Shown here: positions 6,648 to 13,193 of the stretch, one piece after another
Numbering within the stretch: position 1 is the first letter of the stretch
Layout of the letters: the number at the start of each line of letters is the position of its first letter
Assembly (NCBI GenBank): GCA_020532365.1
Contig: JAJBBL010000085.1
Span: 1 to 14,198, forward strand
From: Candidatus Cloacimonadota bacterium
GTDB lineage: Bacteria; Cloacimonadota; Cloacimonadia; Cloacimonadales; JAJBBL01
Direction: 5' to 3'
DNA length: 14,198 nucleotides
Notes under the pieces: model-generated
The model's input: only the letters and a program-made list of their open reading frames with translations
Told to the model about the DNA's origin: nothing
Database searches by the model: none
Position numbers and translations under genes: made by a program

Positions 6648-7061
6648 ATGAGTTTAAGTGATCCGATAGCTGATGCGTTGACCAAAATAAGGAATGCATA
6701 TCGTGCCGGACATAAACTGGTTACAGTTAATCATAGTAATGTAACCGAGGCTATAATCAAAGTTTTGTCCGACGAGAACTTCCTTAATAATTATGAAATC
6801 GTAGAATTTACTACAAAGAAAGGGGTTACCCGTAAAGGTATCTCTATTAACCTTAGATATACTAATAACGGTAAGTCGGTCATAACAGGACTTGAAAGAA
6901 TAAGTAAGCCGGGTCGCCGCGTTTACGTAAAAGCTGCAAATCTGCCAAGAGTGTTCAACAATATTGGATGTGCAGTCTTATCCACCAACAGAGGAATGAT
7001 GGTCGATAGAACTGCTCGAGAGATGAACATCGGTGGCGAATACATTTGCAAAGTTTGGTAG
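6648..7061 (+). CDS. rpsH: 30S ribosomal protein S8
   Basis: The product is 137 residues, a little above the common 130-132. S8 is a primary binder of 16S rRNA helix 21 and in E. coli represses the spc operon by binding its mRNA. It starts SLSDPIADALTKIRNAYRAGH. The C-terminal part has ISKPGRRVY (85-93), the signature region AVLSTNRGMMVDRTARE (109-125) and GGEYICKVW. SD AGGAGGA (6637-6643) has 4-base spacing. Its target on this mRNA, if any, is not evident; I found no clear copy of a helix-21-like site. Confidence 0.97.
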   Translation: MSLSDPIADALTKIRNAYRAGHKLVTVNHSNVTEAIIKVLSDENFLNNYEIVEFTTKKGVTRKGISINLRYTNNGKSVITGLERISKPGRRVYVKAANLPRVFNNIGCAVLSTNRGMMVDRTAREMNIGGEYICKVW

Positions 7062-7076
7062 AAATAGGGGGTAAAA

Positions 7077-7661
7077 GTGTCACGGATTGGTAGAAAAACA
7101 ATAACTATACCTCAAGGCGTTTCTATCGAAACTATACAAGAAAATGACCAGTTATTAGTGAAAGTAAAAGGTGGGCTCGGAGAATTGAGCTACCAGTTGC
7201 TTGACGGAATAACGATAGAAATAGAAGATGGTATACTTACCGTAAATAGAAGAGATGATAGTAAAGAGCAGAGAGCTTATCACGGTCTTTCACGCGCCTT
7301 GATTTTTAATATGGTTGAAGGCGTAAGTAAAGGTTATGAGAAAGTATTAGAAGTAATCGGTACCGGTTATAACGCCGAAAGAATTGGCCCATGGCTTAAG
7401 CTTACTCTTGGCTATTCACATGATATATTGATGGAAGTACCTGAAAACTTAACCGTTGAGACTGAAGTAGTACCACGCGGAAAAGGTGGTAGAGCTGCAG
7501 TACAAGCGCGTGTTAAAGTTAAAGGTATCTTCAAAGAAGATGTTGGAAAATTCTCCGCAGAGATCAGACGTTGCAGACCTCCTGAGAATTACAAAGGTAA
7601 AGGAATTCGCTTACAAGGTGAATTTGTTCAGATTAAAGCCGGTAAAGCAGGCGCGAAATAA
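7077..7661 (+). CDS. rplF: 50S ribosomal protein L6 (GTG start, C-terminal domain insertion)
   Basis: The product is 194 residues, longer than the usual 177-184. L6 lies near the sarcin-ricin loop and helps late 50S assembly. It starts MSRIGRKTITIPQGV from a GTG (7077) behind AGGGGG. Two related domains are visible: residues 1-85, and 86-183 with VIGTGYNAERIG, LTLGYSH and RRCRPPENYKGKGIRLQGE (the L6 signature). Between the strand LTVETE and VKVKGIFKEDVG there are about 11 extra residues (VVPRGKGGRAAVQA region, 131-144) that I do not recall from common L6 proteins. The reading frame is intact. Confidence 0.96.
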   Translation: MSRIGRKTITIPQGVSIETIQENDQLLVKVKGGLGELSYQLLDGITIEIEDGILTVNRRDDSKEQRAYHGLSRALIFNMVEGVSKGYEKVLEVIGTGYNAERIGPWLKLTLGYSHDILMEVPENLTVETEVVPRGKGGRAAVQARVKVKGIFKEDVGKFSAEIRRCRPPENYKGKGIRLQGEFVQIKAGKAGAK

Positions 7662-7667
7662 TTGAAT

Positions 7668-7682
7668 GGAGAGTTTGGAATG
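7668..7682 (+). promoter_or_regulatory. Ribosome binding site deciding the rplR start
   Basis: GGAGAG (7668-7673) is 6 bases before ATG 7680. It lies downstream of the alternative TTG at 7662, so it cannot serve that codon. This supports 7680 as the start and leaves an 18-base gap after rplF. Confidence 0.75.
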
Positions 7683-8051
7683 TTGAAAGACAAAAATAAA
7701 ATCAAAAGAAGAGCGCGCGAAAGAAGACACTGGTTGATCCGTAAAAAGATATCAGGCACAAGCGCTCGACCAAGACTGGTAGTGTTTAGAAGCCTTAAAC
7801 ATATATATGCGCAGTTAATAGATGACGTAGAACATAAAACTTTGGTATCTTGCTCCAGCTTAGCAAAAGACTTCAAACCTGAGCCAGATATGAAGAAAAC
7901 TGAGATTAGCTTCCAAGTTGGCTTCGTGCTCGGAGAAAAAGCAGTCGCAAACGGTATTAAAGAAGTTTGCTTTGACCGCGCAGGTTATCGTTATCACGGC
8001 AGAGTGAAAGCCCTCGCTGATGGCGCCAGAAAAGCTGGGTTGATATTCTAA
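7680..8051 (+). CDS. rplR: 50S ribosomal protein L18
   Basis: The product is 123 residues from the ATG at 7680. L18 binds 5S rRNA with L5 in the central protuberance. It starts with the basic MLKDKNKIKRRARERRHWLIRKK. Family marks are SARPRLVVFRSLKHIYAQLIDD (28-49) and CFDRAGYRYHGRVKALADGAR (97-117). An in-frame TTG at 7662, touching the rplF stop, would add six residues, but it has no SD of its own, while GGAGAG (7668-7673) sits 6 bases before the ATG. The ATG is therefore preferred. Confidence 0.95.
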   Translation: MLKDKNKIKRRARERRHWLIRKKISGTSARPRLVVFRSLKHIYAQLIDDVEHKTLVSCSSLAKDFKPEPDMKKTEISFQVGFVLGEKAVANGIKEVCFDRAGYRYHGRVKALADGARKAGLIF

Positions 8052-8064
8052 GAAGGAGGAGAGT

Positions 8065-8601
8065 TTGACTAATATCGAAAGAAGAGAAGTAGTGGAATTC
8101 GCTTTTGAAAGCGTGGTAGCTACTAATAGAGTCGCCAAAGTTGTTAAAGGTGGAAGAAACTTCAGCTTCAACGCAATTATAGTTGTAGGTGATAAAAATG
8201 GTAATGTGGGCGTGGGTACCGGCAAAGCCAACGAAATAGTAGACGCTATTCGTAAAGCTAAAGAAAGAGCAGCTAAAAACCTCTTTCACGTGCCACTTGT
8301 AAAAGGTACTATCCCTCACGAAATCTTAGGTCGCTTCGGTGCGAGCAAAATATTGATCAAACCGGCCAGACCAGGTACAGGTATTATCGCCGGCGGACCT
8401 GCTCGTGCTATCTTTGAGGCAGCAGGGGTGGAAAATATTATGGCCAGATCCTTAGGCTCTAATACCGCCGCAAACGTCGTTAAAGCTACCGTAAACGGCC
8501 TGAAAGAACTGAGAACTATCAGTCAAGCTGCTGCTTTAAGGGGTAAAAAACCGAGCGAGCTTATGGGAATGAAACCGACGACAGAGGAAATAGAGGTCTA
8601 A
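8065..8601 (+). CDS. rpsE: 30S ribosomal protein S5 (TTG start)
   Basis: The product is 178 residues. S5 lies at the mRNA entry and affects decoding accuracy. The TTG start is 5 bases behind AAGGAGG (8053-8059) and no suitable ATG is nearby. The N-terminal double-stranded-RNA-binding-like domain shows NRVAKVVKGGRNFSFNAIIVVGD (21-43; commonly GGRRFSF, so one Arg is Asn) and GNVGVGTGKANEIVDAIRKA (46-65). The C-terminal domain has HEILGRFGASKILIKPARPGTGIIAGG (85-111) and SLGSNTAANVVKATVNGL. The protein ends in a short acidic tail. Confidence 0.97.
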   Translation: MTNIERREVVEFAFESVVATNRVAKVVKGGRNFSFNAIIVVGDKNGNVGVGTGKANEIVDAIRKAKERAAKNLFHVPLVKGTIPHEILGRFGASKILIKPARPGTGIIAGGPARAIFEAAGVENIMARSLGSNTAANVVKATVNGLKELRTISQAAALRGKKPSELMGMKPTTEEIEV

Positions 8602-8602
8602 T

Positions 8603-8812
8603 ATGAAGAAGATTAAAGTTACACAGGTCAGAAGTGTAATAGGCCGACAGGAAGACCAAAAGAGAACAATAGTAGCATTAGGCCTGGGAAAAATTAATCG
8701 TAGTAGAGTCCATAACGACACACCTCCTATAAGAGGTATGATCTATAAAGTGAGACACCTTGTAACCGTTGAGGATTATGTCGTAGAAGATTCTGGTAAA
8801 GACGAATCCTAA
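8603..8812 (+). CDS. rpmD: 50S ribosomal protein L30
   Basis: The product is 69 residues, slightly longer than the usual 58-62. L30 binds 23S rRNA; some bacteria lack it. It begins KKIKVTQVRSVIGRQEDQKRTIVALGLGKINRS, a clear L30 pattern, followed by TPPIRGMIYKVRHLVTVEDY. The extra residues are an acidic tail (VVEDSGKDES). SD AGAGGT (8592-8597) lies in the end of rpsE, one base separates the genes, and its place between rpsE and rplO is the conserved one. The following 39-base gap, the largest in the window, holds only the rplO SD. Confidence 0.96.
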   Translation: MKKIKVTQVRSVIGRQEDQKRTIVALGLGKINRSRVHNDTPPIRGMIYKVRHLVTVEDYVVEDSGKDES

Positions 8813-8851
8813 AAGCGTGAGAGCAAATAAGAGAAATTAGAGGAGAGAAAA

Positions 8852-9307
8852 ATGAAACTCCACAGTATAGAAAGACCAGTTATTAAAAAGAAGAAAAAAA
8901 GACTCGGTAAAGGTGAAGGGTCTGGATTCGGTGGACAAGCCGGTAGAGGTCATAAGGGTAAAAAGGCCAGATCTGGCGGTAATGTACCAGCGTGGTTCGA
9001 AGGTGGGCAGATGCCCATCCAAAGGCGTCTACCTAAAAGAGGCTTTACCAATATTCATAGGATTGAGTACAGAATCGTTAATCTCGCTCAACTGGCTGAA
9101 ATTAATGAGGTTGAAATCGATATACCGATGATGGAAAGGCTCGGTTTAGTAAAGAAATGTCGTTTTAAGAAGTATTCACCAGTAAAGGTGTTGGCTCGAC
9201 TTTCTGACGAAGGTTTCGATGCGAAAATCGTTATCAAAGCTGATGCGTTCTCTAAAAGAGCAGTAGAGCTTATAGAAGCAAACGGCGGTAAAGCGGAGGT
9301 GATGTAA
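8852..9307 (+). CDS. rplO: 50S ribosomal protein L15
   Basis: The product is 151 residues, normal for L15, a late-assembly protein deep in the 50S core. It has the Lys-rich start KKKKKRLGKGEGSGFGGQAGRGHKGKKARSGG (12-43), FEGGQMPIQRRLPKRGFTN (49-67), and a C-terminal domain ending FSKRAVELIEANGGKAEV. The GFGGQAGRGHKG and FEGGQMPIQRRLPKRG details resemble FCB-group proteins more than those of Proteobacteria (from memory). SD AGAGGAG (8839-8845) is 6 bases before the ATG. The secY SD is at its 3' end. Confidence 0.97.
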   Translation: MKLHSIERPVIKKKKKRLGKGEGSGFGGQAGRGHKGKKARSGGNVPAWFEGGQMPIQRRLPKRGFTNIHRIEYRIVNLAQLAEINEVEIDIPMMERLGLVKKCRFKKYSPVKVLARLSDEGFDAKIVIKADAFSKRAVELIEANGGKAEVM

Positions 9308-9308
9308 T

Positions 9309-10628
9309 TTGTTACAGAGTTTAAGCAACGTTTTTAAAATTCCAGACCTCAAGAAAAAGATCCTCTTTACGGGACTTTTCTTGATTCTTTACCGTTTAGG
9401 AAGCTTCATCCCTACACCAGGGATTGACGCAAGTGTCCTAAAAGAGATATTTAGTGCACCTGGAAGCGATAGAACACTGTTCGGTATGTTCGATATGTTT
9501 GTTGGAGGTAACTTCGAGCGAGCATCTGTATTTGCACTCGGAATTATGCCGTATATTACAGCGTCAATCGTTATCCAGTTGCTCGGAAGTATCATCCCCT
9601 ATTTTGAAAAGCTTAAAAAAGAGGGGGCTGAAGGACAAAGAAAGATTACCCAGATTACCAGATACGGAACATTGCTTATAGCTGCTTTCAACGCAATCGG
9701 TATTAGCTTTTTCTTGCAAAGCTTAGAAAGCGCTACCGGAATGAGAGCCGTTAATAACCCCGGTTTTATGTTTATTTTCACTACCGTTGTGACGATGGTG
9801 ACAGGGACTATAGTTATTATGTGGCTTGGTGAGCAGATAACTGAAAATGGAATAGGTAACGGTATATCTTTAATTATTTTTGCCGGTATTATCTCGCGTT
9901 ATCCGCAAGGGTTCGCTTTGATGTTTGAAATGGTTCGTGCCGGCTCAATGAATATTTTCGTAGCATTAGTAGTGTTGATCGTTATGGTAGCGGTCACTGC
10001 AAGCGTGATTCTTGTTACTGAAGCTACAAGAAAAATACCGGTTCAGTACGCAAAGCGTATTGTAGGACGTAAGATGTATGGTGGACAGAGCACTCATATC
10101 CCGTTACGAGTAAACTCCGCAGGCGTTATCCCTATCATCTTTGCACAGTCGGTTATTATGTTCCCCCGAACGATTGCAACTTTCTTCCCAGAGAGTGATG
10201 CGGTAAACGTTATCGTTAGATGGCTTTCGCCGGGACACTTTCTCTACACCACTCTATACGTTCTATTGATCGTATTCTTTGCCTATTTTTATACGGCCAT
10301 AATTCTTAACCCGGTTGAAATGGCTGAGAATATGAAAAAGTATGGTGGTTTTATCCCAGGGAAGAAGCCGGGTAAAAAGACTGCTGAGTATATAAACAAC
10401 GTACTCACAAGAATCACCCTCCCAGGCGCTATTTTCTTCGCATTTATAGCAGTTCTACCTGAATTTATGTCGAAGTTTGCTAACCTTCCGTTCTATTTCG
10501 GAGGTACTGGGCTAATTATTATCGTGGGTGTGGCCTTAGATACGCTACAGCAGATCGAATCGCACCTTGTTATGAGACATTATGAAGGCTTTATGAAAAA
10601 AGGTAAGCTTAGAGGAAGAAGTAGCTAA
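9309..10628 (+). CDS. secY: Protein translocase channel subunit SecY (TTG start)
   Basis: The product is 439 residues. SecY is the inner-membrane channel for protein export and membrane insertion, working with SecE, SecG and SecA. The TTG start lies 8 bases behind GGAGGT (9295-9300), one base after rplO. About ten membrane segments can be seen, near residues 17-36, 73-98, 119-138, 152-175, 183-200, 213-237, 270-290, 312-334, 371-388 and 397-415. The SecY signature FALGIMPYITASIVIQLLG is at 75-93. The cytosolic loops that contact SecA and the ribosome are basic: TEATRKIPVQYAKRIVGRK (237-255) and GGFIPGKKPGKKTAEYINNV (346-365). The end is the usual SHLVMRHYEGFMKKGKLRGR. Confidence 0.98.
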   Translation: MLQSLSNVFKIPDLKKKILFTGLFLILYRLGSFIPTPGIDASVLKEIFSAPGSDRTLFGMFDMFVGGNFERASVFALGIMPYITASIVIQLLGSIIPYFEKLKKEGAEGQRKITQITRYGTLLIAAFNAIGISFFLQSLESATGMRAVNNPGFMFIFTTVVTMVTGTIVIMWLGEQITENGIGNGISLIIFAGIISRYPQGFALMFEMVRAGSMNIFVALVVLIVMVAVTASVILVTEATRKIPVQYAKRIVGRKMYGGQSTHIPLRVNSAGVIPIIFAQSVIMFPRTIATFFPESDAVNVIVRWLSPGHFLYTTLYVLLIVFFAYFYTAIILNPVEMAENMKKYGGFIPGKKPGKKTAEYINNVLTRITLPGAIFFAFIAVLPEFMSKFANLPFYFGGTGLIIIVGVALDTLQQIESHLVMRHYEGFMKKGKLRGRSS

Positions 10629-10630
10629 TA

Positions 10631-11386
10631 ATGTCACTTATTAACAGTTCCAAAGAGATACTTTTGATAGCAGAAAGCTGTAAGATTGTGGCTGAAGTCC
10701 TCAACGAAATAGAAGGGATGATACGTCCCGGAGTTTCCACTATGGAGCTTAGTCTTAAGGCTGATGAGGTCATTCGGAAAAACGGCGGTATGGCTGCTTT
10801 TAAAGGGTACACTATACCTGGCTTAGCACCCTACCCGGCCGCTATCTGTGCTTCTGTTAACTCCTGTATCGTCCACGGTATCCCGAGTAAAGATGAAATA
10901 CTGCTTGACGGTGATATTGTTGGAATAGATGTGGGAGTAAGGAAAAATGGTTACTATGGTGATGGGGCTAAAACCTTTGGCGTAGGTACTATATCCAAAG
11001 AGGCTCAGGCATTATTAGACGTCACTAAGGAAGCGCTTGCTCGGGGCATAAAACAGGCTACTGAGGGCGCTCGCATAGGTGATGTTTCATATGCGATCGG
11101 TGAATACATAACTGGTGAAGGGTATTATGTAGCTGACAACTTAACAGGTCACGGGATAGGTAAAAACCTTCATCAAGAGCCTTCTATCCCCAATCATGGT
11201 AGGAAAGGAACCGGGTTAAGATTGAAGAATGGCATTGCTTTAGCAATAGAGCCAATGGTTAATATTGGAACGAACCGTGTTCGTGAAAAAGGGTGGGAGT
11301 TTTTTGTCGCTGATAAATCACTTTCTGCTCATTTTGAGCATACGATAGTCGTTACTAAGAATGGTCCTCAAATTTTAACTCAATAG
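10631..11386 (+). CDS. map: Methionine aminopeptidase, type I
   Basis: The product is 251 residues, standard for bacterial type Ia enzymes. It removes the initiator methionine from new proteins near the ribosome exit. All five metal ligands are present: Asp100 (GIDVGV), Asp111 (GDGAKTF), His174 (GHGIG), Glu207 (IEPMV) and Glu236 (FEHTIV). The substrate-contacting histidines His82 (VHGIP) and His181 (LHQEP) are also present. The start is two bases after secY. The nearest SD-like sequence (AGAGGA at 10611-10616) is 14 bases away, so it may depend on coupling to secY. adk, common here in Firmicutes, is absent. Confidence 0.97.
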   Translation: MSLINSSKEILLIAESCKIVAEVLNEIEGMIRPGVSTMELSLKADEVIRKNGGMAAFKGYTIPGLAPYPAAICASVNSCIVHGIPSKDEILLDGDIVGIDVGVRKNGYYGDGAKTFGVGTISKEAQALLDVTKEALARGIKQATEGARIGDVSYAIGEYITGEGYYVADNLTGHGIGKNLHQEPSIPNHGRKGTGLRLKNGIALAIEPMVNIGTNRVREKGWEFFVADKSLSAHFEHTIVVTKNGPQILTQ

Positions 11387-11394
11387 GTGGTAAA

Positions 11395-11613
11395 ATGGCA
11401 AAAACAGGTGTTATAGAAGTCGAAGGTGTTGTAAAGGAAGCTTTACCTAATACCTTCTTTAGGGTTGAGCTGGAAAATGGACATGAAATTTTGGCCCATA
11501 GCTCAGGTAAAATGAGAATGCATTATATAAGAATCTTGCCAGGAGATAAGGTCAAGGTTGAACTTTCACCTTATGATCTTAATAGAGGCAGAATAGTTTA
11601 TAGGTATAAATAG
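11395..11613 (+). CDS. infA: Translation initiation factor IF-1
   Basis: The product is 72 residues, the standard IF-1 length, a single OB-fold. IF-1 blocks the A site during initiation and helps IF-2 and IF-3. Marks are LPNTFFRVELENGHEILAH (17-35), SGKMRMHYIRILPGDKV and ELSPYDLNRGRIVYRYK. The position after HEILAH is Ser where Ile is more usual. The SD-like AGGTGG (11386-11391) overlaps the map stop and is rather close (3 bases). Its place between map and rpmJ is typical of many non-gammaproteobacterial lineages. Confidence 0.97.
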   Translation: MAKTGVIEVEGVVKEALPNTFFRVELENGHEILAHSSGKMRMHYIRILPGDKVKVELSPYDLNRGRIVYRYK

Positions 11614-11622
11614 GAGATAAAT

Positions 11623-11739
11623 ATGAAAGTTCGCTCATCGGTAAAAAAGATGTGTAAGGATTGTAAGATTATAATTCGTCACGGTGTTGTTCGTGTTATC
11701 TGCCCGAGCAACCCAAAGCACAAACAAAGACAGGGTTAA
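11623..11739 (+). CDS. rpmJ: 50S ribosomal protein L36, zinc-binding type
   Basis: This small gene encodes 38 residues, beginning MKVRSSVKKMCKDCK and ending CPSNPKHKQRQG. It is the smallest 50S protein and binds near 23S helices 89-91. The zinc ligands are Cys11, Cys14, Cys27 and His33, so it is the C+ form; the CPSNPKHKQRQG tail has one more residue than the 37-residue type. The ATG follows TAGGAG (11611-11616), which includes the infA stop. The gene links infA and rpsM as in most bacteria. Confidence 0.97.
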   Translation: MKVRSSVKKMCKDCKIIIRHGVVRVICPSNPKHKQRQG

Positions 11740-11754
11740 TTAAGGAGGAGTAAT

Positions 11755-12129
11755 TTGGCACACATCGCAGGAGTTGAGATACCCAGCAACAAGAGAGTTG
11801 TTATTAGTTTAACCTACATCCACGGAATCGGCAAACCTACTGCTCAGGCAATACTGAGAAAAGCCGAGATCGATGAAAATAAAAAAGTGAAAGACCTGAC
11901 CCTCGATGAAGAAAGAGTCATCAGAGAGATAGTACAGAACGAATATATAACCGAAGGTACTGTTAGGACTCAAGTAAATCTAAACATAAAAAGGTTAATG
12001 GAGATCGGCTGCTACAGAGGAGCACGACATAAAAGAAGTATGCCTGTACGTGGGCAAAGAACCCATACTAACGCAAGAACGAGAAAAGGTCCAAGACCAG
12101 GTTCTATTAGTTCAAAAAGGAAGAAATAA
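11755..12129 (+). CDS. rpsM: 30S ribosomal protein S13 (TTG start)
   Basis: The product is 124 residues. S13 is in the 30S head, contacts P-site tRNA and bridges to L5. The TTG start is 6 bases behind AAGGAGG (11742-11748) and yields the conserved AHIAGVEIPSNKRV. The helix-hairpin-helix-type segment is SLTYIHGIGKPTAQAIL (18-34). The C-terminal signature region is CYRGARHKRSMPVRGQRTHTNARTRKGPR (86-114). The 15-base gap after rpmJ leaves no room for the long pseudoknot leader that S4 binds in E. coli. Confidence 0.97.
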   Translation: MAHIAGVEIPSNKRVVISLTYIHGIGKPTAQAILRKAEIDENKKVKDLTLDEERVIREIVQNEYITEGTVRTQVNLNIKRLMEIGCYRGARHKRSMPVRGQRTHTNARTRKGPRPGSISSKRKK

Positions 12130-12166
12130 GGGGGCTATGTGGCAAAAAAAGGTGGAAAAAAAATAA
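12127..12166 (+). promoter_or_regulatory. rpsK start region: SD, out-of-frame ATG, GTG start, two slippery A-tracts
   Basis: TAAGGGGG (12127-12134, including the rpsM stop) can pair with 16S 3' end CCUCCUUA with one G-U. It is followed by ATG at 12137 and by the rpsK GTG at 12139, two frames overlapping in ATGTG. The ATG frame runs nine codons (MWQKKVEKK) to TAA at 12164. In that frame A AAA AAG (12145-12151) and A AAA AAA (12157-12163, next to the TAA) are -1 slippery heptamers; a -1 slip at either enters the rpsK frame. The layout is seen; any use of it is inferred. Confidence 0.5.
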
Positions 12167-12534
12167 AGAAAAAAAGAACCAGGCTTGCGTTCGATGAAGG
12201 GGTAGCCCATATCCACTCAAGCTTTAACAATACAATCGTCTCTATTTCTGACCAAGCAGGTAATACTATAGCCTGGTCAAGTGGTGGGAAAATTGGATAT
12301 AAAGGATCAAAGAAAAGCACCCCTTTCGCAGCTCAGTTAGCAGCTGAACAGGTTGTGAAGACTGCTGCAGAAATGGGAATTAGTAAGGTAAAAGTAATCG
12401 TGAAAGGACCAGGCGGCGGAAGAGAAGCTGCAATCAGATCCATAAATGCATCCGGTATGCGTGTGCTTATGATTAAAGATACTACACCGATCCCTCATAA
12501 TGGCTGCAGACCACCAAAACAGAGAAGAATATAA
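12139..12534 (+). CDS. rpsK: 30S ribosomal protein S11 (GTG start)
   Basis: The product is 131 residues. S11 is in the 30S platform near the mRNA exit and E-site. The GTG start gives MAKKGGKKIKKKRTRL; the lysine-rich N terminus is written in A7, A8 and A7 runs. Marks are GVAHIHSSFNNTIVSISDQAGN (21-42), the basic GYKGSKKSTPFAAQLAAE (53-70), KGPGGGREAAIR (89-100) and the end TPIPHNGCRPPKQRRI. Asn121 in HNG matches the site that forms isoaspartate in E. coli S11. An ATG two bases upstream, in another frame, cannot encode S11 without a frameshift. Confidence 0.97.
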   Translation: MAKKGGKKIKKKRTRLAFDEGVAHIHSSFNNTIVSISDQAGNTIAWSSGGKIGYKGSKKSTPFAAQLAAEQVVKTAAEMGISKVKVIVKGPGGGREAAIRSINASGMRVLMIKDTTPIPHNGCRPPKQRRI

Positions 12535-12548
12535 CGGAGGCTGAATAA

Positions 12549-13178
12549 ATGGCAAAATATACAGGTCCATCATGTAGATTGTGTCGCCGTGAAGGTACTA
12601 AGCTCTTCCTGAAAGGGGTTAGATGTAATACAGAAAAATGCTCCTTCGAAAGAAGGAAATTTGCACCGGGCGATCACGGAAGAGGTTTTAGAAGAAAAGT
12701 TAGCGATTACGGCGTACACCTAAGAGAAAAACAGAAAGCAAGAAGAATCTATGGCATTCTGGAAAAACAGTTCCGTAAATATTTTAAGATGTCTGAGAAA
12801 AAAGCTGGTATCACAGGTGAAAACCTTTTACAGCTTTTAGAGTCGAGACTTGATAACTTAGTGTACCGTGTTGGGTTCGCTCCATCAAGAAGCTCAGCCA
12901 GACAGCTTGTTAACCACGGACATATCAGGGTAGACGGCAAGAAAGTTGATATCCCTTCGTACCTGGTTAAACTTAATCAAGAGATTTCGATTGCCGAAAG
13001 TAGCAGAAACTTGCCGATAGTAAAAGAGGCTATGGAAGCTGCTACCGACGTTGAAAAGTATGAATGGCTTAGTATCGATCAAGAGAATTATAAAGGTACG
13101 TTAATCAGTATCCCACTCAGAGAACAAATACCAGTAGATATTGACGAACGATTAATCGTAGAATACTACTCTAAATAA
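12549..13178 (+). CDS. rpsD: 30S ribosomal protein S4, zinc-binding type
   Basis: The product is 209 residues. S4 is a primary 16S binder that starts 30S assembly; in E. coli it represses the alpha operon. The N-terminal zinc knuckle is complete: Cys9, Cys12, Cys26, Cys31, as in Thermus. Then come KFAPGDHGRGFRRKVSDYGVHLREKQKARRIYGILE (37-72) and the S4 RNA-binding fold ESRLDNLVYRVGFAPSRSSARQLVNHGHIRVDGK (98-131). The SD GGAGG (12536-12540) is 8 bases before the ATG, within a 14-base gap after rpsK. No mRNA target for S4 is visible in the short gaps. Confidence 0.98.
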   Translation: MAKYTGPSCRLCRREGTKLFLKGVRCNTEKCSFERRKFAPGDHGRGFRRKVSDYGVHLREKQKARRIYGILEKQFRKYFKMSEKKAGITGENLLQLLESRLDNLVYRVGFAPSRSSARQLVNHGHIRVDGKKVDIPSYLVKLNQEISIAESSRNLPIVKEAMEAATDVEKYEWLSIDQENYKGTLISIPLREQIPVDIDERLIVEYYSK

Positions 13179-13193
13179 ACAGAGGAGAGTACT

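Noticed and set aside
7662..7679. TTG at 7662 as the rplR start
   Set aside because: No SD precedes it at usable distance, whereas ATG 7680 has GGAGAG 6 bases upstream and gives a usual L18 length.
7860..8319. Reverse-strand open frames of about 120 codons opposite rplR and rpsE
   Set aside because: Antisense to conserved ribosomal genes, mutually overlapping, and without recognisable protein features.
8722..8737. ACCTC-CTATAA-GAGGT hairpin within rpmD
   Set aside because: Only 5 bp within coding sequence for the conserved TPPIRG segment; short stems of this kind are expected by chance.
8813..8851. Largest gap (rpmD-rplO) as a promoter or leader
   Set aside because: The 39 bases are purine-rich with an SD at the end; I see no convincing -35/-10 pair or stable structure.
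9454..9681. Forward open frame of 75 codons inside secY in another frame
   Set aside because: Lies entirely within secY, whose frame is conserved throughout; no supporting SD or family match.
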